From Streptacidiphilus anmyonensis (GTDB lineage Bacteria; Actinomycetota; Actinomycetes; Streptomycetales; Streptomycetaceae), in the NCBI RefSeq assembly GCF_000787855.1, contig NZ_BBPQ01000032.1, positions 1 through 52,184 on the forward strand: DNA of 52,184 nt, in the 5' to 3' direction. The notes beneath the pieces are model-generated. The model saw only the letters and a list, made by a program, of their open reading frames with translations. It did no database searches and was not told where the DNA came from. The translations under genes and the position numbers were made by a program. Shown piece by piece: positions 6,378 to 14,225 of this stretch (positions are counted from its first letter, which is position 1; the number at the start of each line of letters is the position of its first letter).

Positions 6378-8152
6378 AGGAGTTGCAGTCCTACGTCACC
6401 GCGCCCGACGGCGTGCGGCTCGCGGTGTTCGAGTGGGGCGAGCGCTCCGCCGCCACCACCGTCGTGCTGGTGCACGGGTACCCGGACACCCACGCCGTGT
6501 GGCGGCCCATCGCCGAACAGCTGGCCGAACGCCACCACGTCGTCGCCTACGACGTGCGCGGGGCCGGGCACTCCGACGCGCCGCGCCGTGTGCGCTCCTA
6601 CACGCTCGCCACGCTGGAGGCGGACCTCGGCGCGGTGCTGGCGGAGGTCAGTCCGGACAAGCCGGTGCACCTGGTCGGGCACGACTGGGGGTCGATCCAG
6701 TCCTGGGAGTCGGTGACCGGCACCGCCCTCGCCGACCGCATCGCCTCGTTCACCTCCGTCTCCGGCCCGTGCCTGGACCACGTCGGACAGTGGTTCCGCA
6801 GCAGACTGCGCCGGCCGAGCCCGCGCGCGCTCGGCCAACTGGCCTGGCAGGGCGTGCACTCCTGGTACATCGGCTACTTCCATCTGCCGCTGCTGCCGCC
6901 GCTGCTGTGGCGCACCGCCATGGTCAAGGCCTGGCCCGCGCTGCTGCACGCGATCGAGGGCGTGCCGCACGGCAGCGGCGCGCCGACGTTCCCCACCGAC
7001 GCGGTGCGCGGCCTCGCGCTCTACCGGGCCAACATGATCCCCCGGCTCACCCGGCCCCGGAAGCGGCCCACCGAGATCCCGGTGCAGGTCGTGCTGCCGC
7101 AGAAGGACCTCTACGTCACCCCGGCGATGGCCGGGCAGGCGCCGCAGCCGTTCGTCGGGCGGCTCTGGCGGCGTCCGCTGCGCGCCGGGCACTGGGCTCC
7201 GCTGACGCACGAGACGGTGCTGGCGGGCTGGATCGACGAGTTCGTCGACCACATCGAGGGAGCTCCGGCCGCGCCGGCACTGGACCGCGCCCAGGTGCGC
7301 CGGGGCAACGACGACGGGGCCGAATCCTCGCCGCACGCGGGCAGGTTGGTGGTGGTGACCGGTGCCGGCAGCGGCATCGGCCGGGCCACCGCGCTGGCCT
7401 TCGCGGACGCGGGAGCCAGCGTGGTCGCCGCCGACCTGAACGCCGCGTCGGCGGCACGCACCGCCCAGTTGGCCTCGCTGCTCGGCTCGCCGCGGACCGG
7501 CTGGCACGCGGTCGACGTCTCCGACCCGGCCGCGATGGAGGAGTTCGCCAAGGCGGTGCACGCCGAGCACGGCGTGCCGGACGTCGTCGTCAACAACGCC
7601 GGGATCGGCCTCGGCGGCGCGTTCCTGGACACCACGACCTCCGACTGGGACGCGGTGCTGGGGGTCAACCTGATGGGCGTCGTCCACGGGTGCCGCCTCT
7701 TCGGCGCCATGATGAAGGAGCGCGGCGAGGGCGGTCACCTCGTCAACATCGCCTCGGCCGCCGCCTATCTGCCCTCGCGCACGCTGTCCGCCTACGCGAC
7801 CAGCAAGGCGGCGGTGCTGATGCTCACCGAGTGCCTGCGGGCCGAACTGGCCGACCAGGGCATCGGCGTCAGCGCCGTCTGCCCCGGCTTCGTCAACACC
7901 GCCATCGCCAAGGCCACCCGCTACGTCGGCGTGAGCGCGAGCGAGCAGGAGCAGTTGCGCGGCAAGGCCGACCGCCTCTACCGGCTGCGCAACCTGCCGC
8001 CGGAGCGCGTCGCCGAAGCGGTGCTGCGCGCGGTGCGGGAGAACCGGCCGGTGGTACTGGTGGCCGCCGAGGCGCGAATCGGTCGGGCGCTCAGCCGCCT
8101 CTCCCCCGGCACGCTGCGCTTCGTCGCCCGCCGCGACCTGACCCCGCGCTGA
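6374..8152 (+). CDS. EphD-like fusion: alpha/beta hydrolase plus short-chain dehydrogenase
   Basis: A 592-residue two-domain enzyme, the same length and order as I recall for mycobacterial EphD. The N-terminal alpha/beta hydrolase (about 1-300) has HGYPD as oxyanion motif and GHDWG with nucleophile Asp104, as in epoxide hydrolases and haloalkane dehalogenases, with the distal His in AGHWAPL. The C-terminal SDR domain (about 320-590) has the NAD(P) motif TGAGSGIG at 329-336, NNAG, and the catalytic pair Tyr474/Lys478 in YATSK. It could open a lipid epoxide and then act on the resulting alcohol. The GTG start overlaps the M24 stop (GTGA), which fixes the start; the next gene follows after 46 bp. 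Confidence 0.9.
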   Translation: MKELQSYVTAPDGVRLAVFEWGERSAATTVVLVHGYPDTHAVWRPIAEQLAERHHVVAYDVRGAGHSDAPRRVRSYTLATLEADLGAVLAEVSPDKPVHLVGHDWGSIQSWESVTGTALADRIASFTSVSGPCLDHVGQWFRSRLRRPSPRALGQLAWQGVHSWYIGYFHLPLLPPLLWRTAMVKAWPALLHAIEGVPHGSGAPTFPTDAVRGLALYRANMIPRLTRPRKRPTEIPVQVVLPQKDLYVTPAMAGQAPQPFVGRLWRRPLRAGHWAPLTHETVLAGWIDEFVDHIEGAPAAPALDRAQVRRGNDDGAESSPHAGRLVVVTGAGSGIGRATALAFADAGASVVAADLNAASAARTAQLASLLGSPRTGWHAVDVSDPAAMEEFAKAVHAEHGVPDVVVNNAGIGLGGAFLDTTTSDWDAVLGVNLMGVVHGCRLFGAMMKERGEGGHLVNIASAAAYLPSRTLSAYATSKAAVLMLTECLRAELADQGIGVSAVCPGFVNTAIAKATRYVGVSASEQEQLRGKADRLYRLRNLPPERVAEAVLRAVRENRPVVLVAAEARIGRALSRLSPGTLRFVARRDLTPR

Positions 8153-8198
8153 GCGCGACCGTCCCTCGAACGACCGTGAACCACGAGGAGCCCCCACC

Positions 8199-10046
8199 GT
8201 GACCGCACTCGAGGTCAGCACCGAGCACGCGCCGCTGCAGGCGCGCCGCGTCAGCTTCGACTGGGCCCAGACGCCGCTGCACTGGGTTCCGAACGACCCC
8301 TTCGCCACCCACATGATCAACGTCCTGCACCTGCTGCTGCCGGCCGGCGAGCGCTGGTTCGTGGACGTCTACAAGCAGGCCCTGCCGCTGGTCCGCGACC
8401 CGGGACTGCGCGAGGACATGATCGGGTTCATCGGCCAGGAGGCCGTGCACTCCCAGGCGCACTCCACCGTCCTGGACCACATGATCGCCCAGGGGCTGGA
8501 CCCGTCCCCCTACACCGCCCAGATGGACTGGTTCTTCGAGCACCTCCTCGGCGACCACACCGCGCCCCCGGCCGCGACGGCCTGGTGGCTGAAGGAGCGG
8601 GTCGCGTTCATCGCGGCCATCGAGCACTTCACGGCCGTGCTCGGCAAGTGGGTGCTGGACGCCGAGGGCTTCGAGCGCTTCGGCGCGGACCCGGTGATGG
8701 TGGACCTGCTGCGCTGGCACGGGGCGGAGGAGGTCGAGCACCGCTCCGTCGCGTTCGACGTCTTCCAGCACCTCGACGGCCGCTACGGCCGCCGGATGCG
8801 GGCGATGACGACGGTCTTCCCGACCATGGCATGGCTGTGGATCCGCGGCGTGAAGTTCTTCATCGCCAACGACCCGGAGCTGACGCCGGCTCAGCGCCGC
8901 GCGCTGGAGCCGAAGATGAAGGACTGGGTGCGCGCCGCCAAGGCCGACCTGGTGCCGACGCCGAAGGACATCTTCAGCGCGGTGCCGCGGTTCATGCGCA
9001 AGCGCTACCACCCGACGCAGGAGGGTTCGACCGCCAAGGCGCTGGCCTACCTGGCGGGTTCGCCCGCCGCGCGGGCCGCGGCCGAGCAGGCGGAGGCGGC
9101 GACACGGCCGCTGGAACTCGTCGTCGCGGAGCGGCGCGAACCCGCCGAGGGCGTGGCGGAACTGGTGCTCTCGTCCGCGAGCGGCGCTCCGCTGCCGGTC
9201 TGGGAGCCGGGCGCGCACCTGGACCTGCTGCTGCCCTCGGGCCTGGTCCGCCAGTACTCGCTGTGCGGGGACCCGGCCGACCGCGCCTCCTACCGAATCG
9301 GCGTGCGCCTGACGCAGGACACCCGCGGCGGCTCGAAGGAGGTGCACGAGACGCTGACCGCCGGCGCTCGCGTGCAGGCGCACCGCCCGCGCAACCGCTT
9401 CCCGCTCGCTCCCGGCGGCGGCCCGCGCTCCTTCGTGGCGGGCGGCATCGGGATCACCCCGATCCTCCCGATGGTCCGCGAGAGCGCTGCTCGCGGAAGT
9501 GACTGGCGTCTGCTGTACGTCGGGCGCTCGCGTGCGAGCATGCCGTTCCTCGACGAGATCAGTGCTCTCCCGGACGCGGAGACGCGCCTGACCGTCGTCG
9601 AGACGGACGTCGAGGGCCTGCCCGACCTGTCCGTGGCACTGGAGTCGGCACCACACGGGGCGATCGTCCACGTCTGCGGCCCGGAACCGCTGATGGACGC
9701 GGTGGTCGACACCCTCGGCGCGCTCCGCCCCGGCGTCGAGGCCCGCCTCGAGCGCTTCCATCCCGCCGACGGCGCGGCCCACGGCGACACCGTCGCGGTC
9801 GAACTGCGCCGCACCGGTGCGACCTTGACCGTCCCGGCGGACCGCAGCGTGCTGAGCGCGGTGCGCGAGCGGGTGCCGGACGTCGCCTACAGCTGCGAAC
9901 AGGGCTTCTGCGGCACCTGCAAGGTCCGCGTCCTCGGCGGCACCCCGGAGCACCGCGACGACCTGCTGACCGTCGAGGAGCGCGCCGACTCGATGCTCAT
10001 CTGCGTCTCCCGCAGCCAGGACGGGAAGCTCGTGCTGGATCTCTGA
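8199..10046 (+). CDS. Fusion: ferritin-like 'metal-dependent hydrolase' (PF10118-type) plus ferredoxin reductase
   Basis: A 615-residue fusion. Residues 1-290 resemble the family annotated as predicted metal-dependent hydrolase. Its potential ligands E51, E81-x2-H84, E142 and E178-x2-H181 reproduce the E/ExxH/E/ExxH pattern of ferritin-like di-iron oxygenases. Residues 300-510 are a ferredoxin-NADP reductase module: RQYS at 351-354 for the flavin and GGIGITP at 415-421 for the nucleotide. The C-terminus is a plant-type [2Fe-2S] domain with Cys566, Cys571, Cys574 and Cys602. A reductase and an iron-sulfur domain in the same chain argue that the first domain is an oxygenase, not a hydrolase. 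Third gene of the M24-EphD operon; GTG start after a GAGGAGCC-like site. Confidence 0.85.
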   Translation: MTALEVSTEHAPLQARRVSFDWAQTPLHWVPNDPFATHMINVLHLLLPAGERWFVDVYKQALPLVRDPGLREDMIGFIGQEAVHSQAHSTVLDHMIAQGLDPSPYTAQMDWFFEHLLGDHTAPPAATAWWLKERVAFIAAIEHFTAVLGKWVLDAEGFERFGADPVMVDLLRWHGAEEVEHRSVAFDVFQHLDGRYGRRMRAMTTVFPTMAWLWIRGVKFFIANDPELTPAQRRALEPKMKDWVRAAKADLVPTPKDIFSAVPRFMRKRYHPTQEGSTAKALAYLAGSPAARAAAEQAEAATRPLELVVAERREPAEGVAELVLSSASGAPLPVWEPGAHLDLLLPSGLVRQYSLCGDPADRASYRIGVRLTQDTRGGSKEVHETLTAGARVQAHRPRNRFPLAPGGGPRSFVAGGIGITPILPMVRESAARGSDWRLLYVGRSRASMPFLDEISALPDAETRLTVVETDVEGLPDLSVALESAPHGAIVHVCGPEPLMDAVVDTLGALRPGVEARLERFHPADGAAHGDTVAVELRRTGATLTVPADRSVLSAVRERVPDVAYSCEQGFCGTCKVRVLGGTPEHRDDLLTVEERADSMLICVSRSQDGKLVLDL

Positions 10047-10149
10047 TCCGCGCCTGTTCCGCCGTAATGGCCCTGACATGTCGTCAACTGTGTGAAACTG
10101 ACTGAAATTCGATGGAGGCCCAACAGATCCGACATCCCAGGGACAGGCT

Positions 10150-11874
10150 GTGGACACCGAATCGCTGACCGACTCGGCCGTCGACGACATGACGACGGCC
10201 ACCCGCTACCTCTGCGCGGGCGCCCACCTCAACGAGGGCTTCGCCCACGCGGTGATCCGCGAGATCGAGGAGGAGCACCATCGCGCACCGGCCCCGAGCC
10301 ACGGGGTCAACATCATGATCGTGCACCAGCACGCCCGCCGCGCCGCGCAGCGCCTGAGCCTGCGCAACCGCAGACTCGCGACGTGCCTGCTGGTGTCGCT
10401 GCTACTGCAGCCGGCCGCCACCCTGGTGTTCTGGCCGATCGCGGCGATGGCCGGGGGCGACGGGGTGCGCTCGCTCGACCCCCGGTCCTCGCGGATCGCC
10501 GCCGGCACCGGTCGGCGCCCCGGCTCCGCGCGGCGCGGGGTCATCGTGGGCGCGGTCACGCGCGCGCTCGTGATGCTGGCGGTCGCCTGGGTCCTGACCG
10601 GCATCCTGCAGATCCTCCCGGCGCCGCTGGTCTATCTCCGCAGCGAGGCGGTCGACACCCTGCTGCTCGTCGTCGCGCTGGTGCTCGCGCCGTGGCTGGT
10701 GTGCTGGCAGGAGCGCACCGAGGCCTGGCAGACCATCAGCCGCGAGTTGACCGCGGAGGGGTTCTCGGCCAAGTACCCGGACGCCTCCGACGGGGCCCCG
10801 CTGACCGACGGCAACATCACCGTCTACAGCGGCTACTCGCCCTTCGTCGGCACCGGCGTGGAACGCCAGACCTGGTCGCTGACCATGCACCTCGCCCCCG
10901 CCCGCGGCCTGACCGGAACGGTTCCGCCGCAGCGTGAGCCGTGGTCGGTGCCGATCGACGCCGACGACCTCGTCGAGGGCCTCGCCGCACGGCTCGCCGC
11001 CCTCGGTGCGGCAGCCCCGGGCGCGGCGGACGGCATCGCGAACCTCGAGGTGACCGAGAAACTCTTCGTCAACGGCGCCGAGTTGAGGCAGCGAGGGGTC
11101 CGTGGCAGCGGCCTGACGGCCGCGGTGCTCCCGGACGAGAAGCGCCCGCCCGTCACCGAGGTGCCCGAGCAACTGGTGCACGCCCACCGCGGACGCGACC
11201 ACGGTCCGGTCCGGCACTGCCTGCGGGTGGAGGTCGCCGCCTGGGGCTCCGACCTGGTGCTCTCCCTGTTCGTGCAGGTCGTGCTGAGCGGCGGGCTGCT
11301 CTCGCTGTCCACCACGACGCTGCTGCTGCCCCCGGTCCGGGCCGCCTACCGGGTCGCCGACTCCGTTCTCGAACGCGGCGCGCGCGGCGCGTCGTCCGGC
11401 GGCGCGTCGGGCGCGCTGCCGTCCGGCGGGGACGACACGGAACCGGTGATCGCGGCGCAGTCGCTGAAGGCCGGGCTGAAGGACCTGGGCGCGGCTCCGG
11501 CCGCGGTCTACCGCGAGCTGCGGGAGCCGGGCCGCCGCGCCCGGCGCAACGCGGACCTGCTGCGCGCCATCGCGGAGGACCGGACCTTCGACTACGGCGC
11601 CCGGCTGAGCCTGCGGGAGCTCGCCGCCGACGCGGTCTACCGCAACTACTTCCAGCGCGCGGACGTCACCCGCATCTCCCAGCAGCTGGACATGCGCCTG
11701 GTCGACTACCTGGCGCAGATCCTCGAGGCGAACGGGCTGGACACCACCGAGCTGGACGACAGCCGGGCCCAGCTGCTCAACGCCGGCGTCATCATCACCG
11801 GCGGCTCCATGAGCGGCACCATCGTCGCCGGCCAGGGCAACACCGTGAGCACCCCGTCCGCGAAGCGCGGCTGA
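10150..11874 (+). CDS. Unrecognised four-helix membrane protein with C-terminal RHIM/amyloid-like motif
   Basis: A 574-residue protein of no family I can name. Predicted membrane helices lie near residues 77-99, 131-155, 168-186 and 368-393. A soluble region at about 190-365 contains VYSGYSPFVGTG (225-236), a segment I associate with Streptomyces membrane proteins of unknown role. The C-terminal 170 residues are helical and soluble. The last 30 residues hold GVIITGGSMSGTIVAGQGNT (546-565), a beta-strand-like motif ending in I-V-A-G-x-x-N-x-V, which resembles the RHIM core I-Q-x-G-x-x-N-x-hydrophobic. The next gene carries a near copy. GTG start with AGGGACAGG 7 nt upstream; the following gene starts 18 bp after the stop. 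Confidence 0.75.
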   Translation: MDTESLTDSAVDDMTTATRYLCAGAHLNEGFAHAVIREIEEEHHRAPAPSHGVNIMIVHQHARRAAQRLSLRNRRLATCLLVSLLLQPAATLVFWPIAAMAGGDGVRSLDPRSSRIAAGTGRRPGSARRGVIVGAVTRALVMLAVAWVLTGILQILPAPLVYLRSEAVDTLLLVVALVLAPWLVCWQERTEAWQTISRELTAEGFSAKYPDASDGAPLTDGNITVYSGYSPFVGTGVERQTWSLTMHLAPARGLTGTVPPQREPWSVPIDADDLVEGLAARLAALGAAAPGAADGIANLEVTEKLFVNGAELRQRGVRGSGLTAAVLPDEKRPPVTEVPEQLVHAHRGRDHGPVRHCLRVEVAAWGSDLVLSLFVQVVLSGGLLSLSTTTLLLPPVRAAYRVADSVLERGARGASSGGASGALPSGGDDTEPVIAAQSLKAGLKDLGAAPAAVYRELREPGRRARRNADLLRAIAEDRTFDYGARLSLRELAADAVYRNYFQRADVTRISQQLDMRLVDYLAQILEANGLDTTELDDSRAQLLNAGVIITGGSMSGTIVAGQGNTVSTPSAKRG

Positions 11875-11892
11875 CGAAAGGCGACAACGACC

Positions 11893-12339
11893 GTGTCCAG
11901 GCACGACAGCGGCAGCGGCCACCAGGGCAGTCCGGGGAGTCGGGGCAGTCAGGGAAGTCAGGGAAGTCCGGGCAACAAGGGCATCATCATCAGCGGCGGC
12001 ACGGTGAGCGACTCGGCGCTCGTGGCCGGCGAGAACAACCGGGTGACCATCCGCCAGCGGCACGACGACGCCGGGGCCGGCCAGGCCCTGGCGCAGGCGC
12101 GGGCGGACACGGCCCGGCTCGTCGAGCTGCTCGCCTCGGCCCGCTACGACGTCCCCGACGCGCCGACCGCGCACGCCGCGGCGCTCGGTCTGAAGGACGA
12201 GCTCGACGAGGAGGAGCCCGACCAGTCCCGGCTGCGCAAGTGGCTGGGCAGGCTGCGCGGCCTGGTCGCCGGCGTCGCGCCGCTGGCGGAGCTCGTCGTG
12301 GCCGTCGAGGAGAGCGTGCGCATGCTCGCCGGCGGCTGA
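11893..12339 (+). CDS. Small Gly-X-Y-rich protein with RHIM/amyloid-like motif and helical C-terminus
   Basis: A 148-residue protein of unknown function. Residues 12-29 are six collagen-like triplets (GSPGSRGSQGSQGSPGNK). The motif GIIISGGTVSDSALVAGENN (30-49) follows, closely matching the C-terminus of the preceding protein (about 11 of 22 positions identical with a one-residue gap). Its core LVAGENNRV parallels the RIPK3-type RHIM core. The rest is helical: ADTARLVELLASARY, an acidic loop, then WLGRLRGLVAGVAPLAELVV, an amphipathic pair reminiscent of DUF5955-like proteins (weak inference). No membrane segment is evident. GTG start with AAAGG upstream. The two genes form an 18-bp-spaced unit, suggesting motif-to-motif assembly of their products. 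Confidence 0.75.
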   Translation: MSRHDSGSGHQGSPGSRGSQGSQGSPGNKGIIISGGTVSDSALVAGENNRVTIRQRHDDAGAGQALAQARADTARLVELLASARYDVPDAPTAHAAALGLKDELDEEEPDQSRLRKWLGRLRGLVAGVAPLAELVVAVEESVRMLAGG

Positions 12340-12366
12340 CCCCGAACCGCTCCCCGCGTGGTGGTC

Positions 12367-12383
12367 AGCGCTTTCAGAGCGCT
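12367..12383. terminator. Short hairpin between converging genes
   Basis: AGCGCT (12367-12372) and AGCGCT (12378-12383) pair as a 6-bp stem with a 5-nt loop. The hairpin overlaps the stop codon of the minus-strand gene and lies 27 bp after the plus-strand stop, so it could serve both. Confidence 0.4.
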
Positions 12384-13444
12384 TCCCGCTTCTGCAGGTA
12401 CAGGAAGGAGAGCCAGCCCGGGATCAGCGGAAGCCAGAAGGTGCACAGGCGGTAGACCAGCACCACCGGCACCCAGGTTGCCACGGCGACGCCGGTGGTG
12501 ACCTGGAGGGAGTACGCCTGGGCGGCGTCGGAGGAGCCGATGCCGCCCGGCATGGGGATCGCGGAGCCGACCGCCGAGCCGACGAGCTGGGCGAAGCCGA
12601 CCTCCGGGAAGCTCGCCGCCTGGCCGAAGGCCCGGGAGCAGAAGTACAGGCTCGCCACGGCCATCAGCGTGACCGACAGCTGACCGAGGACGCCGACGGT
12701 GAGCTTGCCGGGCTGCGCCATCAGCTCCCGCAGCCGCGGTCCCGCCTCGCGCAGGCGGGCCGCGAGCCAGCGGCGCAGACGCGGCACGCCGACGCAGACA
12801 CCGACGCAGGCGGCCAGGGAGCCGGCCGTGATGAGCAGGGTGGCCCCGGTCGGCAGCGAGGCGGCGTAGTTCGCGCCGATCCAGGTGCCGAAGGCGACGA
12901 GCAGCGCCAGGTGGAGCACGAAGCCGACGATCTGGCCGAGCGCGACGCTGGCCAGGGCCTGCGTCTGGCGGATGCCGGAGCGGGTGAGGAAGCGGGTGTT
13001 CACGGCGGCGCTGCCGAGTCCGCCGGGGGTGGCGAGGTTGACGAAGAAGCCGGAGAGCTGCGCGAGCAGTGCTCTCCTCAGTGACACCCGCTCCGGAACG
13101 AAACCGATGATCGCGAAGGTCGCCCCGAGCGAGCCGAGCGCCGCGGTGGCCAGCGCCGGCACGAGCCAGACCGCGTTCGCGCGTTCCAGCGCCGGGAGGG
13201 GGTTCGCGTCGTGCCGCAGCACCTGCAACAGCACGACGTAGACGACGATCGCGCAGAGCACGAGCGTCACCACGCGCCGCATCCGCAGCCGCTTCGGCGG
13301 GCCTCCCGCCCCCGCGAGGCTCCCCGTCGCCCCAGCGAGTTCCGCGTCGGCGCCGTCCGTGCTCTCCGCCTCCGCGCCACCCGCGCCACCCGCGCCTGCG
13401 GCGGACGCCTCCTCCTCGGGTGCGAGCTCAGGCCCGGAGGTCAT
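12374..13444 (-). CDS. YbhN/UPF0104-type lysylphosphatidylglycerol synthase-like membrane protein
   Basis: A 356-residue polytopic membrane protein, with about eight hydrophobic segments after an acidic, Ala/Gly-rich N-terminal stretch of about 70 residues. The pattern LSGFFVNLATPGGLGSAAVNTRF near the middle and VGSAIPMPGGIGSSDAA near the end (the P-x-P-G-G-x-G-x-x-(E/D)-A motif) is the signature of the flippase-like domain of MprF and its YbhN/AglD relatives. Such proteins are thought to handle or move lipid headgroups; the catalytic synthase part of MprF is absent. ATG 13444 is preferred to an upstream start because it overlaps the GNAT gene end by 17 bp, suggesting coupling. Confidence 0.85.
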   Translation of the reverse strand: MTSGPELAPEEEASAAGAGGAGGAEAESTDGADAELAGATGSLAGAGGPPKRLRMRRVVTLVLCAIVVYVVLLQVLRHDANPLPALERANAVWLVPALATAALGSLGATFAIIGFVPERVSLRRALLAQLSGFFVNLATPGGLGSAAVNTRFLTRSGIRQTQALASVALGQIVGFVLHLALLVAFGTWIGANYAASLPTGATLLITAGSLAACVGVCVGVPRLRRWLAARLREAGPRLRELMAQPGKLTVGVLGQLSVTLMAVASLYFCSRAFGQAASFPEVGFAQLVGSAVGSAIPMPGGIGSSDAAQAYSLQVTTGVAVATWVPVVLVYRLCTFWLPLIPGWLSFLYLQKREAL

Positions 13445-14024
13445 GACGCAGCACGCTCCGCTTCCTCCCCGGTGGGGTGACGTCGACGAACCCCTCCCGC
13501 TCGAAGAGGCCACGCGGCCCCATGTGCGAGTAGGAGCCGTTCCCGACCGCAGGCTCTCCTTGCCTGCTCCTGCCTCCGGCAGGGTATGCCTCCACGACTG
13601 CTGCCCCCTCCTCCCGGGCGTAGGCCAGCGCGCCGCGCAGCAGCGTGCCCGTCACCCCGCGGCGACGCCAGGCGCCCGGGACGTAGAAGCAGACCAGGGA
13701 CCACACGGGCACGTCGTCGACCGGCGCGAGGACGCGGGAGCGCGCCAGCGCGCGGTAACACGCGCGGGGCGCGACCGAGCACCAGCCGACCGGCTCGTCG
13801 TCCGCGAAGGCGAGCACGCCGACCGGTCCGCCGCCCTGCGCCTCGTCCGCGAGGGCCTTGACGCGGCCGGGAACGTCGCTCGCCCGGAACTCCGCGCTCG
13901 TCATCCGCCAGCGCTGGCAGGAGCACCAGCGAAAGGTTCCGTGCGCCGCGGAGAAGCGGTCGAGGGCCTGCCTCCCGGCGTCGTCGGCGCGCACCGGACG
14001 TACCGAGAGCTCCGCCCGTGACAT
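13428..14024 (-). CDS. GNAT-family N-acetyltransferase
   Basis: A 198-residue acetyltransferase. The acetyl-CoA-binding region is visible as VWSLVCFYVPGAWRRRGVTG (about residues 106-125), with the R-x-x-G-x-x/G motif A, then LLRGALAYAREEGAAVVEAY as the following helix-strand. The N-terminal part has WCSCQRWRM and GPVGVLAFADDEPVGWCSVA, typical of a GNAT subgroup with this Cys-rich start. The C-terminal GLFEREGFVDV and RSVLRHDLR complete the fold. The substrate cannot be predicted. GGGAAAAGC lies before the ATG. Its last 17 bp overlap the start of the UPF0104 gene, so the two share a transcript. Divergent from the WS/DGAT gene. Confidence 0.88.
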   Translation of the reverse strand: MSRAELSVRPVRADDAGRQALDRFSAAHGTFRWCSCQRWRMTSAEFRASDVPGRVKALADEAQGGGPVGVLAFADDEPVGWCSVAPRACYRALARSRVLAPVDDVPVWSLVCFYVPGAWRRRGVTGTLLRGALAYAREEGAAVVEAYPAGGRSRQGEPAVGNGSYSHMGPRGLFEREGFVDVTPPGRKRSVLRHDLRA

Positions 14025-14225
14025 GCTTTTCCCGTTCCCGAGCGGTCACCCGACAAACCTCAAACTTCTCGAGCCGCACACCTCCCGGCAACACGCGCCG
14101 GAAAGACTCACAGTGGAGCTGCACACGCGGTGACCACCGCGAAAGCAGCGCAGAGCAAAGCAGCGCGGGAGCGCCCACGGGCGCACCGCGCACGGCACCG
14201 CAGCAAGACCGTAGAGGGGACGCCC

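Noticed and set aside
5918-8320. Very long open frame on the minus strand opposite the EphD-like fusion
   Set aside because: It is a by-product of high GC at third positions; its translation is Arg/Gly/His-rich with no family features, while the plus strand has all motifs.
9894-10004. A separate ferredoxin gene at the end of the di-iron fusion
   Set aside because: The frame is continuous from 8199 with no stop or internal start context; the [2Fe-2S] part is a fused domain.
11926-11979. Gly-X-Y stretch as evidence of a true collagen-like surface protein
   Set aside because: Only six triplets, no signal peptide and no anchor; it is better read as a flexible spacer before the RHIM-like motif.
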